Source of the DNA: Planctomycetes bacterium UBA1662
GTDB lineage: Bacteria > Planctomycetota > UBA8108
Direction of reading: 5' to 3'
Length of the DNA: 23,080 bases
Assembly: GCA_002320775.1 (NCBI GenBank)
Contig: DCKY01000056.1
Coordinates: forward strand, 1-23,080
Position numbers and translations under genes: made by a program. How positions within the stretch are numbered: position 1 is the stretch's first letter; every line of letters starts with the position of its first letter. Of the stretch, positions 14,949-23,043 are shown piece by piece. The notes below the pieces were generated by a model. It did no database searches, was not told the DNA's origin, and was given only the letters and a program-made list of their open reading frames with translations.

Positions 14949-15608
14949 TCACCCGGCGGCACGATCACCCCAGGGCGCCCGGAGTTCCCTCGCGATGCCG
15001 GCTGGGTCATCCGCCTCGAGGATCGCCGTGATCACGGCGATGCCGGCAGCTCCCAGATCTTTGATGGAGGACGCCGCCGCGGAAGTCACCCCCCCGAGAG
15101 CGTAAACCGGACCAGGCAGTATCGAGCAGGCCCGCCCCAGCTCTTCCAGGCCAAGGGGCTGAAACCCACCCGTCTTCGACAGCGGCAGGAATACGGGTGA
15201 GAGGCTGACATAGCTCGCGCCCTGCTCGAAGGCATCGGCCGCCTCGGCGGCCGCATGAGCCGAATAGCCGATCAGCATGTCTTCGCCCAAAGCTTCACGC
15301 GCCTCGGCGACCCGGCCGGCTTCCCCTCCACCGACATGAACTCCCCGCGCGCCCAGGCGACCGGCCAGCTCCACGCGGGCGGTAAAGTCATCTCCTGCAT
15401 GACAGCTCACCACCAGGCTGAGATCGGCGGACACGCCCAGGAGGGTGCGGCCAAACGCCTCGAGCCTCTCGATGCTCCACGACGGCTCCCGCAGCTGGAC
15501 CATGGACAGCCCGCCCTGGGAGGCGGACCGGATGCTGTCACGCACCCTCCCCTCTCCAAGCCGGTCGGCATCGGTGACAACGTAGAGCGGGGGAAGTGAC
15601 TCACTCAC
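14949..15608 (-). CDS. ThiE/TenI-family protein with altered active-site motifs
   Basis: The 219-residue protein has the TIM-barrel pattern of thiamine phosphate synthase (ThiE) and its TenI paralogues: YVVTD at the N-terminus, GGLSMVQLRE, RGVHVGG, IGYSAH, a SPVFLPLSKTGG loop and ALGGV near the phosphate site. The residues that define ThiE are not all kept: QLREK is QLREP (P replaces K), the ND metal pair is SC (VVSCHAG), and GxHxGQxD is GVHVGGGE. That is closer to TenI-like than to bona fide ThiE, and it may have another substrate or be an isomerase. The start is a GTG overlapping the stop of the upstream aroC by 4 bases (GTGA), which implies translational coupling. A link between aroC and thiamine metabolism is not obvious. 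Confidence 0.82.
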   Translation of the reverse strand: MSESLPPLYVVTDADRLGEGRVRDSIRSASQGGLSMVQLREPSWSIERLEAFGRTLLGVSADLSLVVSCHAGDDFTARVELAGRLGARGVHVGGGEAGRVAEAREALGEDMLIGYSAHAAAEAADAFEQGASYVSLSPVFLPLSKTGGFQPLGLEELGRACSILPGPVYALGGVTSAAASSIKDLGAAGIAVITAILEADDPAGIARELRAPWGDRAAG

Positions 15609-16687
15609 GACAGCTTGCGCGACCGGTCGAGGAACCAGTGGTCGACAAGAACCAGCGCCGCCATGGCCTCGACAATAGGAACTGCGCGGGGAAGAACGCA
15701 GGGGTCGTGACGCCCGCGGGCCTTCAGAACCGTCTCCTCACCGGAGGTCGAGACCGTCTCCTGCTCCTTGTTGATCGTCGCCGTGGGCTTGAATGCGATG
15801 CGGCAGACGAGGTCCTCGCCGTTGGAGATTCCGCCCTGGACCCCGCCGGAGTTGTTGCTGCGCGTGCGGACCTCATCGCCATCCTTGTAGAAGGCATCGT
15901 TGTGGGCCGAACCCGTCAGCCGCGTCCCATCGAATCCCGAGCCGACCTCGAAGCCCTTGGTCGCAGGCAGCGAAAGCATCGCCTTGGCCAGGTCGGCCTC
16001 GAGGCGATCGAAGACCGGCTCTCCAAGACCGACCGGAAGCCCGCGCCCGACCAACTCGACGAGCCCGCCGGCTGAATCGCCCTCCTTGCGAAGCTCCTTG
16101 ATCCGCTCAATCATCTTTTCCGCCGAAGCTGAATCAGGACACCGAACCGCGTTGCTCTCGACGGCGGCTCTCGTCACCGAGGCCGCATCGATCTCCGCCT
16201 CGATATCGTGAATTCTCCGAACATAGGCGACCAGCTCCACCCCGGCTGAGTCAGTAAGAATCCGCCTGGCAATGGCGCCTGCGGCGACTCGGCCAATCGT
16301 CTCCCGCGCGCTCGACCGCCCACCGCCGCGATGATCGCGATGGCCGTACTTGGCCTGGTAGGTATAGTCCGCGTGCGAGGGTCGGTAGACATCCTTGAGG
16401 TGATCGTAGGCCTGCGGCCTGGCGTCCTTATTGCGCACCATGAGCAGGATCGGCGCGCCAGTCGAGACGCCCTCGAATACGCCTGAGAGCACCTCGAGCC
16501 GATCATCTTCTGAGCGCGGCGTGGTGATGTCGCTCTGCCCTGGCCGACGCCTGTCAAGCTCGACCTGGATCGCCTCCTCGTCGATGGGAACACCCGCCGG
16601 GCAGCCGTCGATGGTAACCCCGACGGCGGGACCATGTGATTCTCCCCAGGTGGAAATCTGAAAGATCTTTCCGAAGGTGTTGCCCAT
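15605..16687 (-). CDS. aroC: Chorismate synthase
   Basis: The 360-residue protein is unmistakable: MGNTFGKIF at the start, the GESHG signature (H18), the RPSHADYTY and YGHRDHRGGGRSSARET stretches, GFEVGSGF, NNSGGVQGGISNG and RHDPC near the C-terminus. Chorismate synthase makes chorismate from 5-enolpyruvylshikimate 3-phosphate with reduced FMN, the last step of the shikimate pathway. The ATG at 16687 is backed by the conserved N-terminus; the closest AGGAG is too far (about 16 bases) to be a strong Shine-Dalgarno site. Its TGA overlaps the start of the ThiE/TenI-like gene. It is divergent from the large secreted protein at 16880. Confidence 0.98.
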   Translation of the reverse strand: MGNTFGKIFQISTWGESHGPAVGVTIDGCPAGVPIDEEAIQVELDRRRPGQSDITTPRSEDDRLEVLSGVFEGVSTGAPILLMVRNKDARPQAYDHLKDVYRPSHADYTYQAKYGHRDHRGGGRSSARETIGRVAAGAIARRILTDSAGVELVAYVRRIHDIEAEIDAASVTRAAVESNAVRCPDSASAEKMIERIKELRKEGDSAGGLVELVGRGLPVGLGEPVFDRLEADLAKAMLSLPATKGFEVGSGFDGTRLTGSAHNDAFYKDGDEVRTRSNNSGGVQGGISNGEDLVCRIAFKPTATINKEQETVSTSGEETVLKARGRHDPCVLPRAVPIVEAMAALVLVDHWFLDRSRKLS

Positions 16688-16855
16688 GGGACGCTACTGT
16701 CGCTCCTGAAATACTCCTGGAAACCAGACGCAGAGATTGTACAGATTGTTTGCCGGGGAAGCGAGACCCCGAAATTTACCCCAGCTTGCCCACAGCTCCT
16801 CGGAGCCTTAAAATTCATCTTGTGGGCCTTTTCCGTAATTACCGGTTTTTTTTCA

Positions 16856-16861
16856 GATAAT
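16856..16861 (+). promoter_or_regulatory. Candidate -10 (GATAAT) of the dockerin-type gene
   Basis: GATAAT is a 5/6 match to TATAAT and lies 18 bases before the ATG at 16880; it follows a T8 run at 16847-16854 and an 8-bp GTAATTAC palindrome at 16835-16842. No good -35 is visible. The ribosome-binding site AGGAA lies 7 bases before the ATG. Confidence 0.3.
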
Positions 16862-16879
16862 CGCGACAGGAATCTTCAA

Positions 16880-19800
16880 ATGTCCCCCCGGACCTTCCGA
16901 CTGACGCTGGCGATATTCGCGCTCCTTGGAGCACTGGGCCAGGGCTCCCTCGAGGCTGAGCCCGGCGACCTCGCCGCTGACTTCGTCACCTTCGCGGTCA
17001 TCGCTCCGCAGGACATCACCTATGACGAGACGGAGGACTGCTTCTGGATCACGACCTTTCTCGACGAGCGGATCTACAAGTACAGCACCGACCTCACGCA
17101 ACTGCTCGACACCATCCCCTCCCCCTTCCTGGCCTTCGAGTTCACCACCGGCATCACCTGGAACCCCCTGGATGACACCCTGCTCGTAACCAATGCCGAC
17201 AGCGGACGAATTGTCGAGCTCGACAAGCTGGGAGTCCCCACAGGCCGCGAGATCTCCATCCCGTTTCTCGATAACCCCCGGCTCCCGGCGCGCACGGTCC
17301 GCGGTCTCGCCTTTGACCCCGGCGCAGCGGAAGGCACCGGCTCGATCTATGTCGTCGAAACCCTCGGAACCCTGGTCTACGAGATCAACCTTGAGGGTGA
17401 GCTGCTGAGAAGCTTCGTTCATCCCGAAGATCCCGATGGCTTCCCCGGCCGGGGACAGCACACCCAGTCAGCAGGAATCGATCTCATCCATGAAGATGGA
17501 GAGCTCGCCGGGTTCTGGATCACCGGCATCCGGGACCAGCAGAACCGGCTCTACAAGCTCGATGCGGAGGGCTCCTACACAGGTCTGTCCTTCTCCCTGG
17601 ATGCCGCAGGCGGAACAGTCAGCGGTATCGTGCGCCACCCCTTCCCCGGCAACGGCGGCGAGCTGGATGCGTTCATCTGTGTGGTCGAATCCAACGCCAG
17701 ACTTGCCGTCCTCGAAGCAGGAGAGCCCGCAAACCGGGAAATCTTCGGGCTCGAATGCGATACGGCAGGAGATCTGGCCATGCTGCGCTGGTCATCACGC
17801 GAGAGCTACGACAGCGTAGAGATCATCGAGGGCTGCCGGGTCCACGCGGTCCTGCCGGGAGACGCCACCGCCTGGGAAGCCGAGCTGTCACCGCCGGGAC
17901 TCTACGAATTGAGCGTACGGGCGATGAAGAACGGAACCGAGAGCATCATCGGCCCCTGCCTGGTGCTGACCGGTCCCGGGCAGATTCTCCGGTCCAGGGA
18001 AGTGGGAGGCCGGCTCCCGATCGACCTCGCCTCCAACGGTGAGAACCTGCTCGTCGTGACCGATGGCAGGGAGAGAGCGCTGATCGTATTCGAGCTGAAC
18101 TCACCCGGAGACCCGGTCGCGACGATCCCCGTAGCTGAAGCTTTCGCCTCGGGAGAGGAGGAAGAGGAATATATCTCCGGGATCGCCCGCGGCCCGGAGG
18201 CGAACACCTTCTTCGTCTACAATACGACCCGGCACATCATCGGCCTGCTCGATCTCTCTGGAAACGTTCTCTCGACCTTCGATGTCGCCCTGCCGAATCT
18301 CAATGAAGAATTCGACCCTGATGATGCGGAATCTGAAGAAGATCTCGGAACCGTGATGGGAATGGTCTTCGATCCTGCCGCCGACGAGGGACGCGGCGCC
18401 CTCTGGATCACCGAGGTTGTCGAGGACATCGTCTACCAGATCGACCTGGAGGGCCGCATTCTGAAACAATTCGACAACCCCTACACCCGGATCCAGCCGC
18501 CGCCGATCGAGGACGTCTTCAATACCTATACCGGCGGCATCTCGCGGGTCCCGGGACGCGATGACCTCCTCTGGCTCAGCGGCGGAACCTATCGCGACTT
18601 CGGCCAGAAGTGGATCGCCCTGGTAGACACCAACAGCGGCGAGGTCATCCCTGGCTCGGAGATCACCACGGCCTCGATTCGGCGGGAGAGCCGTTCCGGA
18701 AGTGTCGGGCTTGAGAACATCGTGGCCGATGGCGAATCCCGCTTCTTTGTTCTCGGCCTCGGGCAGCGCGATGCCCTGCTCGCCGAAATTCTCCATGAAA
18801 CGACCATCACCCCGGCCCCGGGCTACCTCGAATGCCGACAGCCCGCGGTGGAGGACCGGATTGTTCTCAACTTCATCAACAACGGCCCCTACGACAGCAT
18901 CGAGATCCTGCGCGATTGCGAGCTCATAGCCTCACTTGCCGGAGATGCGACGGGCTTCGTCGACGAGACGGTCGCTCCGGGAATTCATGAATACGGCGTT
19001 CGCGGTATCCGCGGCGGCATTGCCAGCGAGACCATCAGCTCATCGGTGCGAACCGGAATCGGCGCTGTCCTCCAGCGATCGATGAGCTGGCCGGCGCGCT
19101 CTCCGCAACAGCTGACCCGGGACCCGGTCGACGGCTCCTTCTACGCGTGCGTCAACTGGTACGGAGATGAGCGCAAGGTCTATCACTACGATGCGGGCTT
19201 CAGGTTTCTCGATGAGAGAGAGTCGGTGGTTGAAGCGGGCCGGCAGATCGCCACCCTTGCCATCCGGGCGCCGTCGAGAACCGAGCGCCTCCTCTACTAC
19301 ATCACCTGGCTGCAACCTGTTCCCCTGGGCGAGGTCGACACACAGCGCTTCTTCCTGGCAAGCGAGACCCTCGCGGGACAGCCGTATGACGAGGTGGAGA
19401 TCGTCCCCCCTGTCCCGGAAAACGGCTTCATCATCTATCCCACCGGGCTCACCTGGGACTCCATCAGCGATTCTTTCTTCTATCTCGAGCGCAACAGCCG
19501 GACCTTCCTGCGGATCGACACCGAGGGCAACGAGCTCGGGCGGTTCCCTCACCCCGAGCCTCCCTACCAGAACTTCGTCTTCAACCTGGGACTCGCCGTC
19601 AACGAGCAGGACAGGACACTCCTGTTCACCACATCAGCCTACGGCGACCACGGGATCACGAAGGTCCTGGAGATGAACTTCGAAGGAAACCTTACCGGCT
19701 TCGAGCTGCCGCTGACCGGGCTTGGCAACGAGATCAGGGACATCGAGCTCTACGGCCGGGAGCTGATCGCCGTCGGGTCCGGCTCCTTCTCTGAGCTGCT

Positions 19801-20086
19801 GCGGATCAAGTTCACCGACACCCTCCCCGCCCCCTTTCTTCGCGGGGATGCAGACTCCAGCGGCGAGGTCAACCTCACCGATGCAATCTACCTCCTCGGC
19901 TATCTGTTCCAGGGAGGCGACTCCCCGGCCTGCCCCGACAGCGGCGATTTTGATGATGATGGCCGGATCACCCTGACCGATGCCATCATCACCCTCAACT
20001 ATCTCTTCCGCGGGGGGATTCCGCCGGCCGCTCCCTTCCCCGCAACGGGACAGGACCCCACGGCCGATGGCCTGCAGTGCAGATGA
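16880..20086 (+). CDS. Large secreted beta-propeller-like protein with C-terminal dockerin-type module
   Basis: The start at 16880 gives 1068 residues; a longer form from 16820 was rejected because AGGAA precedes the 16880 ATG and the signal peptide (about 1-26, RLTLAIFALLGALGQGSLEA) then begins at Met1. Residues 27-290 and two later blocks carry repeated strands of the form 'ITYDETEDCFWITTF' and 'GITWNPLDDTLLVTN', consistent with a propeller-like or SMP-30/YncE-like fold. Two Fn3-like modules are homologous to each other (from about 291 to 363 and 650 to 720, each with LEC..., YDS(V/I)EI and PG(L/I)(Y/H)E). The C-terminus (988-1068) has two EF-hand loops, D990 (DADSSGEVNLTD) and D1023 (DFDDDGRITLTD), each followed by a LF-x-GG helix: a planctomycete dockerin-like module. 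It is probably exported and bound to a surface or complex partner. A terminator hairpin follows. Confidence 0.88.
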   Translation: MSPRTFRLTLAIFALLGALGQGSLEAEPGDLAADFVTFAVIAPQDITYDETEDCFWITTFLDERIYKYSTDLTQLLDTIPSPFLAFEFTTGITWNPLDDTLLVTNADSGRIVELDKLGVPTGREISIPFLDNPRLPARTVRGLAFDPGAAEGTGSIYVVETLGTLVYEINLEGELLRSFVHPEDPDGFPGRGQHTQSAGIDLIHEDGELAGFWITGIRDQQNRLYKLDAEGSYTGLSFSLDAAGGTVSGIVRHPFPGNGGELDAFICVVESNARLAVLEAGEPANREIFGLECDTAGDLAMLRWSSRESYDSVEIIEGCRVHAVLPGDATAWEAELSPPGLYELSVRAMKNGTESIIGPCLVLTGPGQILRSREVGGRLPIDLASNGENLLVVTDGRERALIVFELNSPGDPVATIPVAEAFASGEEEEEYISGIARGPEANTFFVYNTTRHIIGLLDLSGNVLSTFDVALPNLNEEFDPDDAESEEDLGTVMGMVFDPAADEGRGALWITEVVEDIVYQIDLEGRILKQFDNPYTRIQPPPIEDVFNTYTGGISRVPGRDDLLWLSGGTYRDFGQKWIALVDTNSGEVIPGSEITTASIRRESRSGSVGLENIVADGESRFFVLGLGQRDALLAEILHETTITPAPGYLECRQPAVEDRIVLNFINNGPYDSIEILRDCELIASLAGDATGFVDETVAPGIHEYGVRGIRGGIASETISSSVRTGIGAVLQRSMSWPARSPQQLTRDPVDGSFYACVNWYGDERKVYHYDAGFRFLDERESVVEAGRQIATLAIRAPSRTERLLYYITWLQPVPLGEVDTQRFFLASETLAGQPYDEVEIVPPVPENGFIIYPTGLTWDSISDSFFYLERNSRTFLRIDTEGNELGRFPHPEPPYQNFVFNLGLAVNEQDRTLLFTTSAYGDHGITKVLEMNFEGNLTGFELPLTGLGNEIRDIELYGRELIAVGSGSFSELLRIKFTDTLPAPFLRGDADSSGEVNLTDAIYLLGYLFQGGDSPACPDSGDFDDDGRITLTDAIITLNYLFRGGIPPAAPFPATGQDPTADGLQCR

Positions 20087-20127
20087 ACCCTCCAGGCGGC
20101 CTAGCCTCTTCGAGTCCTGTTGACGAA

Positions 20128-20150
20128 GCGCCTTCGAAGGCGCATGCTTT
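20128..20150 (+). terminator. Terminator hairpin after the secreted protein gene
   Basis: GCGCCTTCGAAGGCGC is a perfect 16-bp palindrome followed by ATGCTTT. It lies 41 bases after the stop of the dockerin-type gene. A second stem, TCCCGGG (20154-20160)/CCCGGGA (20177-20183), lies just downstream. Confidence 0.55.
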
Positions 20151-20219
20151 TGCTCCCGGGGCTCACTTCTTCCCTGCCCGGGATAACGAAAACCCCCCTG
20201 AGAAAAACTGGCCGGTCTC

Positions 20220-20627
20220 ATGATATTCAAGTGGTTCAAAAACAAGGACGCCTCTGCGGATGCGGAGCGGGATGCGGCCGTACCCCGGCACATCGGAGAG
20301 CTCTGGCTGGCAATCCAGGAGACAGCCGAAAAGGAAGATCCTTCCTGGTCCGATCGCAATGTGATCAGCTACTACCACGAGGGAGCCGAGGCCCAGAAGG
20401 ACATCCTGCGCTGGCTGGCGATCTACCAGCGAAGCATCGATCCCGATCACGAGTTCAGCTTCCCGGAACACCATCCGCGCTACAAAGGCTGTTGCCTCAT
20501 GCTGCGGCACTGGCCATCGGGCAGCCGCTGGGAGGCCTTTGACGACTCGAGCTGGGAACGGATCCCCATCTCTCCTCAGCCGGAGAGGGAAGACCTCGAG
20601 CGGGAACTCGAACGGCTCAAGGACTGA
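20220..20627 (+). CDS. Hypothetical protein, 135 residues
   Basis: The product is acidic and soluble, with a Trp- and Asp-rich sequence (segments such as HIGELWLAIQETAEKEDPSW and LRWLAIYQRSIDPDHEF) and a charged C-terminal helix ending RELERLKD. There is no signal peptide, membrane helix or recognisable motif. Two adjacent Cys (KGCCLM) are present. No good Shine-Dalgarno lies before the ATG, and an in-frame alternative start was not found upstream. Codon composition is like its neighbours. It ends 20 bases from the convergent HEAT-repeat gene. I cannot name a family. Confidence 0.6.
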   Translation: MIFKWFKNKDASADAERDAAVPRHIGELWLAIQETAEKEDPSWSDRNVISYYHEGAEAQKDILRWLAIYQRSIDPDHEFSFPEHHPRYKGCCLMLRHWPSGSRWEAFDDSSWERIPISPQPEREDLERELERLKD

Positions 20628-20646
20628 ATACGCGGCGCTGAACCGT

Positions 20647-21471
20647 TCACTTCAGGCGCGCGGGTTCCCTGCCTTCGAGCCTCCCCAGCGCCTCCTCAAC
20701 AAGACGAGCCTCTACCGGACCGAGACCGGGCTTCCCGCCATGCGACCGTAGGCCCAGGGCGGATTCCTCGGAGCGAATCAGCCCCAATGCCGTGATCGCG
20801 GCCATCCGCAACCTCTCCTCCTGATCTCCAAGAAGCTCCAGAAGCGTTGCCACCGACGATTTTTCCGCTATTCGACCGAGGGCCTCGGCAGCCTCCCGGC
20901 GAACAGCCGGCTCGTAGTCCGCGGCGCAGAGCTCCCTGCAGAACTCAGCCGCCGCCCGCGAACGGGTTCTCCCGAGGGCCCTCAGCGCCGACCTGGCAAG
21001 CTCTCCCCCGCGCTCCTCCTTCTCGATGATCGCCTTCAGCTGTGCGGCGCAATCCTGGCCGTCGATTCTCGAAAGACGCATGGCGGCCTGGGAAGCGTCT
21101 TCGTTACCAAGGCGGAAGATCGAGGCGAGGGCTGTGCAGGAATACGGTCCCCCCAGGCGCTCGAGCGAAACAAGCACCGCGGCGCGAACCAGCTCGTCTC
21201 CCGAGCTCCTGTAGGCCTGCTCCAGAAGAACGGCGGCTGAGCTTCGCGCGCCCGCGTCGGTCTCCTTCCCAACCGCCTCGACCAGGGGCAACAGGCCGCC
21301 GGGCACAGCCTCCCCCAGCTCCAGCCCCAGGGCCTCTACCGCGGAGCCCTCCAGCCGTTCGGGCGCCGGAAGGACCTCGCGGACCACCGGCTCACGGCTG
21401 GTCAGCCAGGCAAGAAAACATCCGATCGCGAAGGCGACGAATGCCGAAAGGTACTGATGAGATCTTTTCAC
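20647..21471 (-). CDS. HEAT-repeat protein with N-terminal membrane anchor
   Basis: From the GTG at 21471 the product is about 274 residues. A single transmembrane segment (about 8-24, SAFVAFAIGCFLAWLTS) anchors it; the rest is a series of about five HEAT-like or PBS-lyase-type helical repeats with recurring A-A-x-A-L-G-R motifs (for example RSALRALGRTRSRAAAEF and RREAAEALGRIAEKSSVATLLELLG). Such arrays bind protein partners and have no catalysis of their own. The longest frame would start at a GTG at 21519 with no Shine-Dalgarno; the inner GTG has AGGA 12 bases upstream and puts the membrane helix close to the N-terminus, so it was preferred. It is divergent from the ArsM-type gene. Confidence 0.75.
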   Translation of the reverse strand: MKRSHQYLSAFVAFAIGCFLAWLTSREPVVREVLPAPERLEGSAVEALGLELGEAVPGGLLPLVEAVGKETDAGARSSAAVLLEQAYRSSGDELVRAAVLVSLERLGGPYSCTALASIFRLGNEDASQAAMRLSRIDGQDCAAQLKAIIEKEERGGELARSALRALGRTRSRAAAEFCRELCAADYEPAVRREAAEALGRIAEKSSVATLLELLGDQEERLRMAAITALGLIRSEESALGLRSHGGKPGLGPVEARLVEEALGRLEGREPARLK

Positions 21472-21660
21472 CGATTCAATCCGTCCTGAAGAAAACAACA
21501 GGTTAGCGCTTTGCTTCACCGGTACAGTATCGAATCTCCACGAGGCTGAAAAGCCTCAGCGCAAAACCTCTTTCCCGGGCCTGCGTTTTATCGTGCATCT
21601 TCAGCTGTGATCAAGAGAATGAGACACCCTGTAATAAAGACCCCCTCGCCTTATTAGTGG

Positions 21661-22719
21661 ATGTCGGTATCTATGAACACTGATGGTACAACCCCGAAAA
21701 CGAGCTCGATGGAAGAGCTGCGAACCTTTCTGAGCGAGTACTACGGCCAGGTACTCCAAAGCACCGGAGACCTCGAGCAGAATGCCTGCTGTGTAGCCTC
21801 CTCCCTCAGCACGTATTCAGAAATTGCCGAGCTGATCCCTTCAGAGGTCAAGGACCGTAACTATGGCTGCGGGTGCTGTATCCCCCCCGATGAGCTCGAG
21901 GGGCTCACCGTACTGGATCTCGGCTCCGGCACAGGCCTCGATTGTTTCATCCTGGGCAGCCTGGTCGGCGCGAAGGGCCGGGTCTTCGGCATCGACATGA
22001 CCGATGAGCAGCTCGACATCGCCCGGCGCAATGTTCCGGAGGTCATGTCCGCCTTCGGATACTCCGAGGACAATGTCTTCTTCAACAAAGATTTCATAGA
22101 GACCCTCGAATCCATCGAGGACTCCACGGTTGACCTGGTGGTCTCCGATTGCGCTATCAATCTCTCCCCCAGGAAAGACAACGTCTTCGGCTCAATCCAT
22201 CGGGTGCTGAAACCCGGCGGTGAATTCTACATCTCCGACATCGTCGCCGACCGCCGCCTGCCCCCGAGTATCCGTAACGACAAGAAACTCCATGCCGAAT
22301 GCCTCGGCGGCGCGCTCTACGAATACGACCTTCTCGATACGATCACCGCCGCCGGGTTCAGAGACCCGCGCAGCGTATCCCGCAGCCTCGTCGAGGAGAA
22401 CATCGGCGGAACACCAAACCGTTTTTACTCCATGACATTGCGCGGGTTCAAATTCGAAACGCCGCTTGACCGGCGCTGCGAGGATTTCTCCCAGAACGCC
22501 ACCTACCTCGGCAATTGCCCGGGAAGCGAAGAAAGCTTCTTCCTGGATCAGAATCACCTGTTCGAAAAGAACACAGCCAGGGCGATCTGCCGGAATACCG
22601 CGAGGATGCTCGCGGAGACCCGCCTGTCGAAATATTTCGAGGTGACCGACGAGCTCGAACATCGCGGTATCTTCGACTGCTCCTCCCCCGCCCCCAGCGA
22701 ATCGCCCGGCTGCTGCTAA
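21661..22719 (+). CDS. arsM: Arsenite S-adenosylmethionine methyltransferase (ArsM type)
   Basis: The 352-residue protein has the SAM-binding motif VLDLGSGTGLDCF (residues 84-96) and GIDMTDEQL (110-118), followed by SDCAINLSP (C164) and HAECLGGALYEYD (C214). With C44 (NACC) and C70 or C72 (YGCGCC), these are the Cys positions known to bind trivalent arsenic in eukaryotic and bacterial ArsM enzymes. It would methylate arsenite stepwise using SAM, in the cytosol. The C-terminus ends in GCC, as in several ArsM proteins. The ATG at 21661 has no clear Shine-Dalgarno; internal Met codons at residues 5 and 17 are alternatives. No arsR, arsB or acr3 is beside it, and it is divergent from a HEAT gene. 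Confidence 0.9.
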   Translation: MSVSMNTDGTTPKTSSMEELRTFLSEYYGQVLQSTGDLEQNACCVASSLSTYSEIAELIPSEVKDRNYGCGCCIPPDELEGLTVLDLGSGTGLDCFILGSLVGAKGRVFGIDMTDEQLDIARRNVPEVMSAFGYSEDNVFFNKDFIETLESIEDSTVDLVVSDCAINLSPRKDNVFGSIHRVLKPGGEFYISDIVADRRLPPSIRNDKKLHAECLGGALYEYDLLDTITAAGFRDPRSVSRSLVEENIGGTPNRFYSMTLRGFKFETPLDRRCEDFSQNATYLGNCPGSEESFFLDQNHLFEKNTARAICRNTARMLAETRLSKYFEVTDELEHRGIFDCSSPAPSESPGCC

Positions 22720-22852
22720 GCCCCGGCGTCTGAAAACCCGGGAAACTCTCGTCGCAGAGACGAAGAAGATGGGCTTCCGGTTCACGGAGGGTCTCTCCAG
22801 CGAGAGAACCGGCAACCGCATCCCGCGAATTGTCCGCAAGCGGCTGAGATGA

Positions 22853-22890
22853 CCTGCAACCGGCAGGCTTCGACGATCATTTCACCTGCC
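22853..22890. promoter_or_regulatory. Three complementary segments forming alternative hairpins
   Basis: CCTGC (22853-22857) can pair with GCAGG in GGCAGG (22862-22867), and GGCAGG can pair instead with CCTGCC (22885-22890). The two stems exclude each other, as in attenuators. No T-run follows. Confidence 0.3.
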
Positions 22891-22910
22891 TGAAAAAACT
22901 CTTCTCTGAT

Positions 22911-22940
22911 TTGAGCTTGTCAGCCCGGCAAAAATATGAT
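22911..22940 (+). promoter_or_regulatory. Candidate promoter TTGAGC-N18-TATGAT
   Basis: TTGAGC (22911-22916) and TATGAT (22935-22940; 5/6 to consensus) are separated by 18 bases in the AT-rich stretch. It would drive the gene starting at 23044. A TTGTCA at 22917-22922 is an alternative -35. Confidence 0.35.
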
Positions 22941-22955
22941 TTATAAATTACAAAT

Positions 22956-22971
22956 CAACTTTGATAAGTTG
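22956..22971. promoter_or_regulatory. 16-bp dyad, candidate operator
   Basis: CAACTT-TGAT-AAGTTG lies just downstream of the candidate promoter and is a perfect 6+4+6 inverted repeat. It also carries the palindromic ATTTATAAAT (22939-22948) next to it. A repressor site is plausible but unproven. Confidence 0.3.
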
Positions 22972-23043
22972 CTCGTCGACCTTGAAGCCTTTCGCAAACG
23001 GCTATCGGCTTCACCAGTGACGTCTTAAAAAGAAGTGAGAGAA

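Larger units (their letters stand above)
22720..23043. other. Intergenic region downstream of arsM with structured and AT-rich parts
   Basis: The first 140 bases are GC-rich and contain CCGGTTC (22778-22784) with GAACCGG downstream as a stem; a 27-codon frame at 22769-22852 has no ribosome-binding site. The last 120 bases are AT-rich and hold the promoter-like and operator-like elements described separately. Confidence 0.45.

Noticed and set aside
16820..16879. Upstream start of the large secreted protein
   Set aside because: The signal peptide and AGGAA ribosome-binding site both point to 16880.
22769..22852. 27-codon frame after arsM
   Set aside because: It has no ribosome-binding site, is too short to judge, and overlaps a stem structure.
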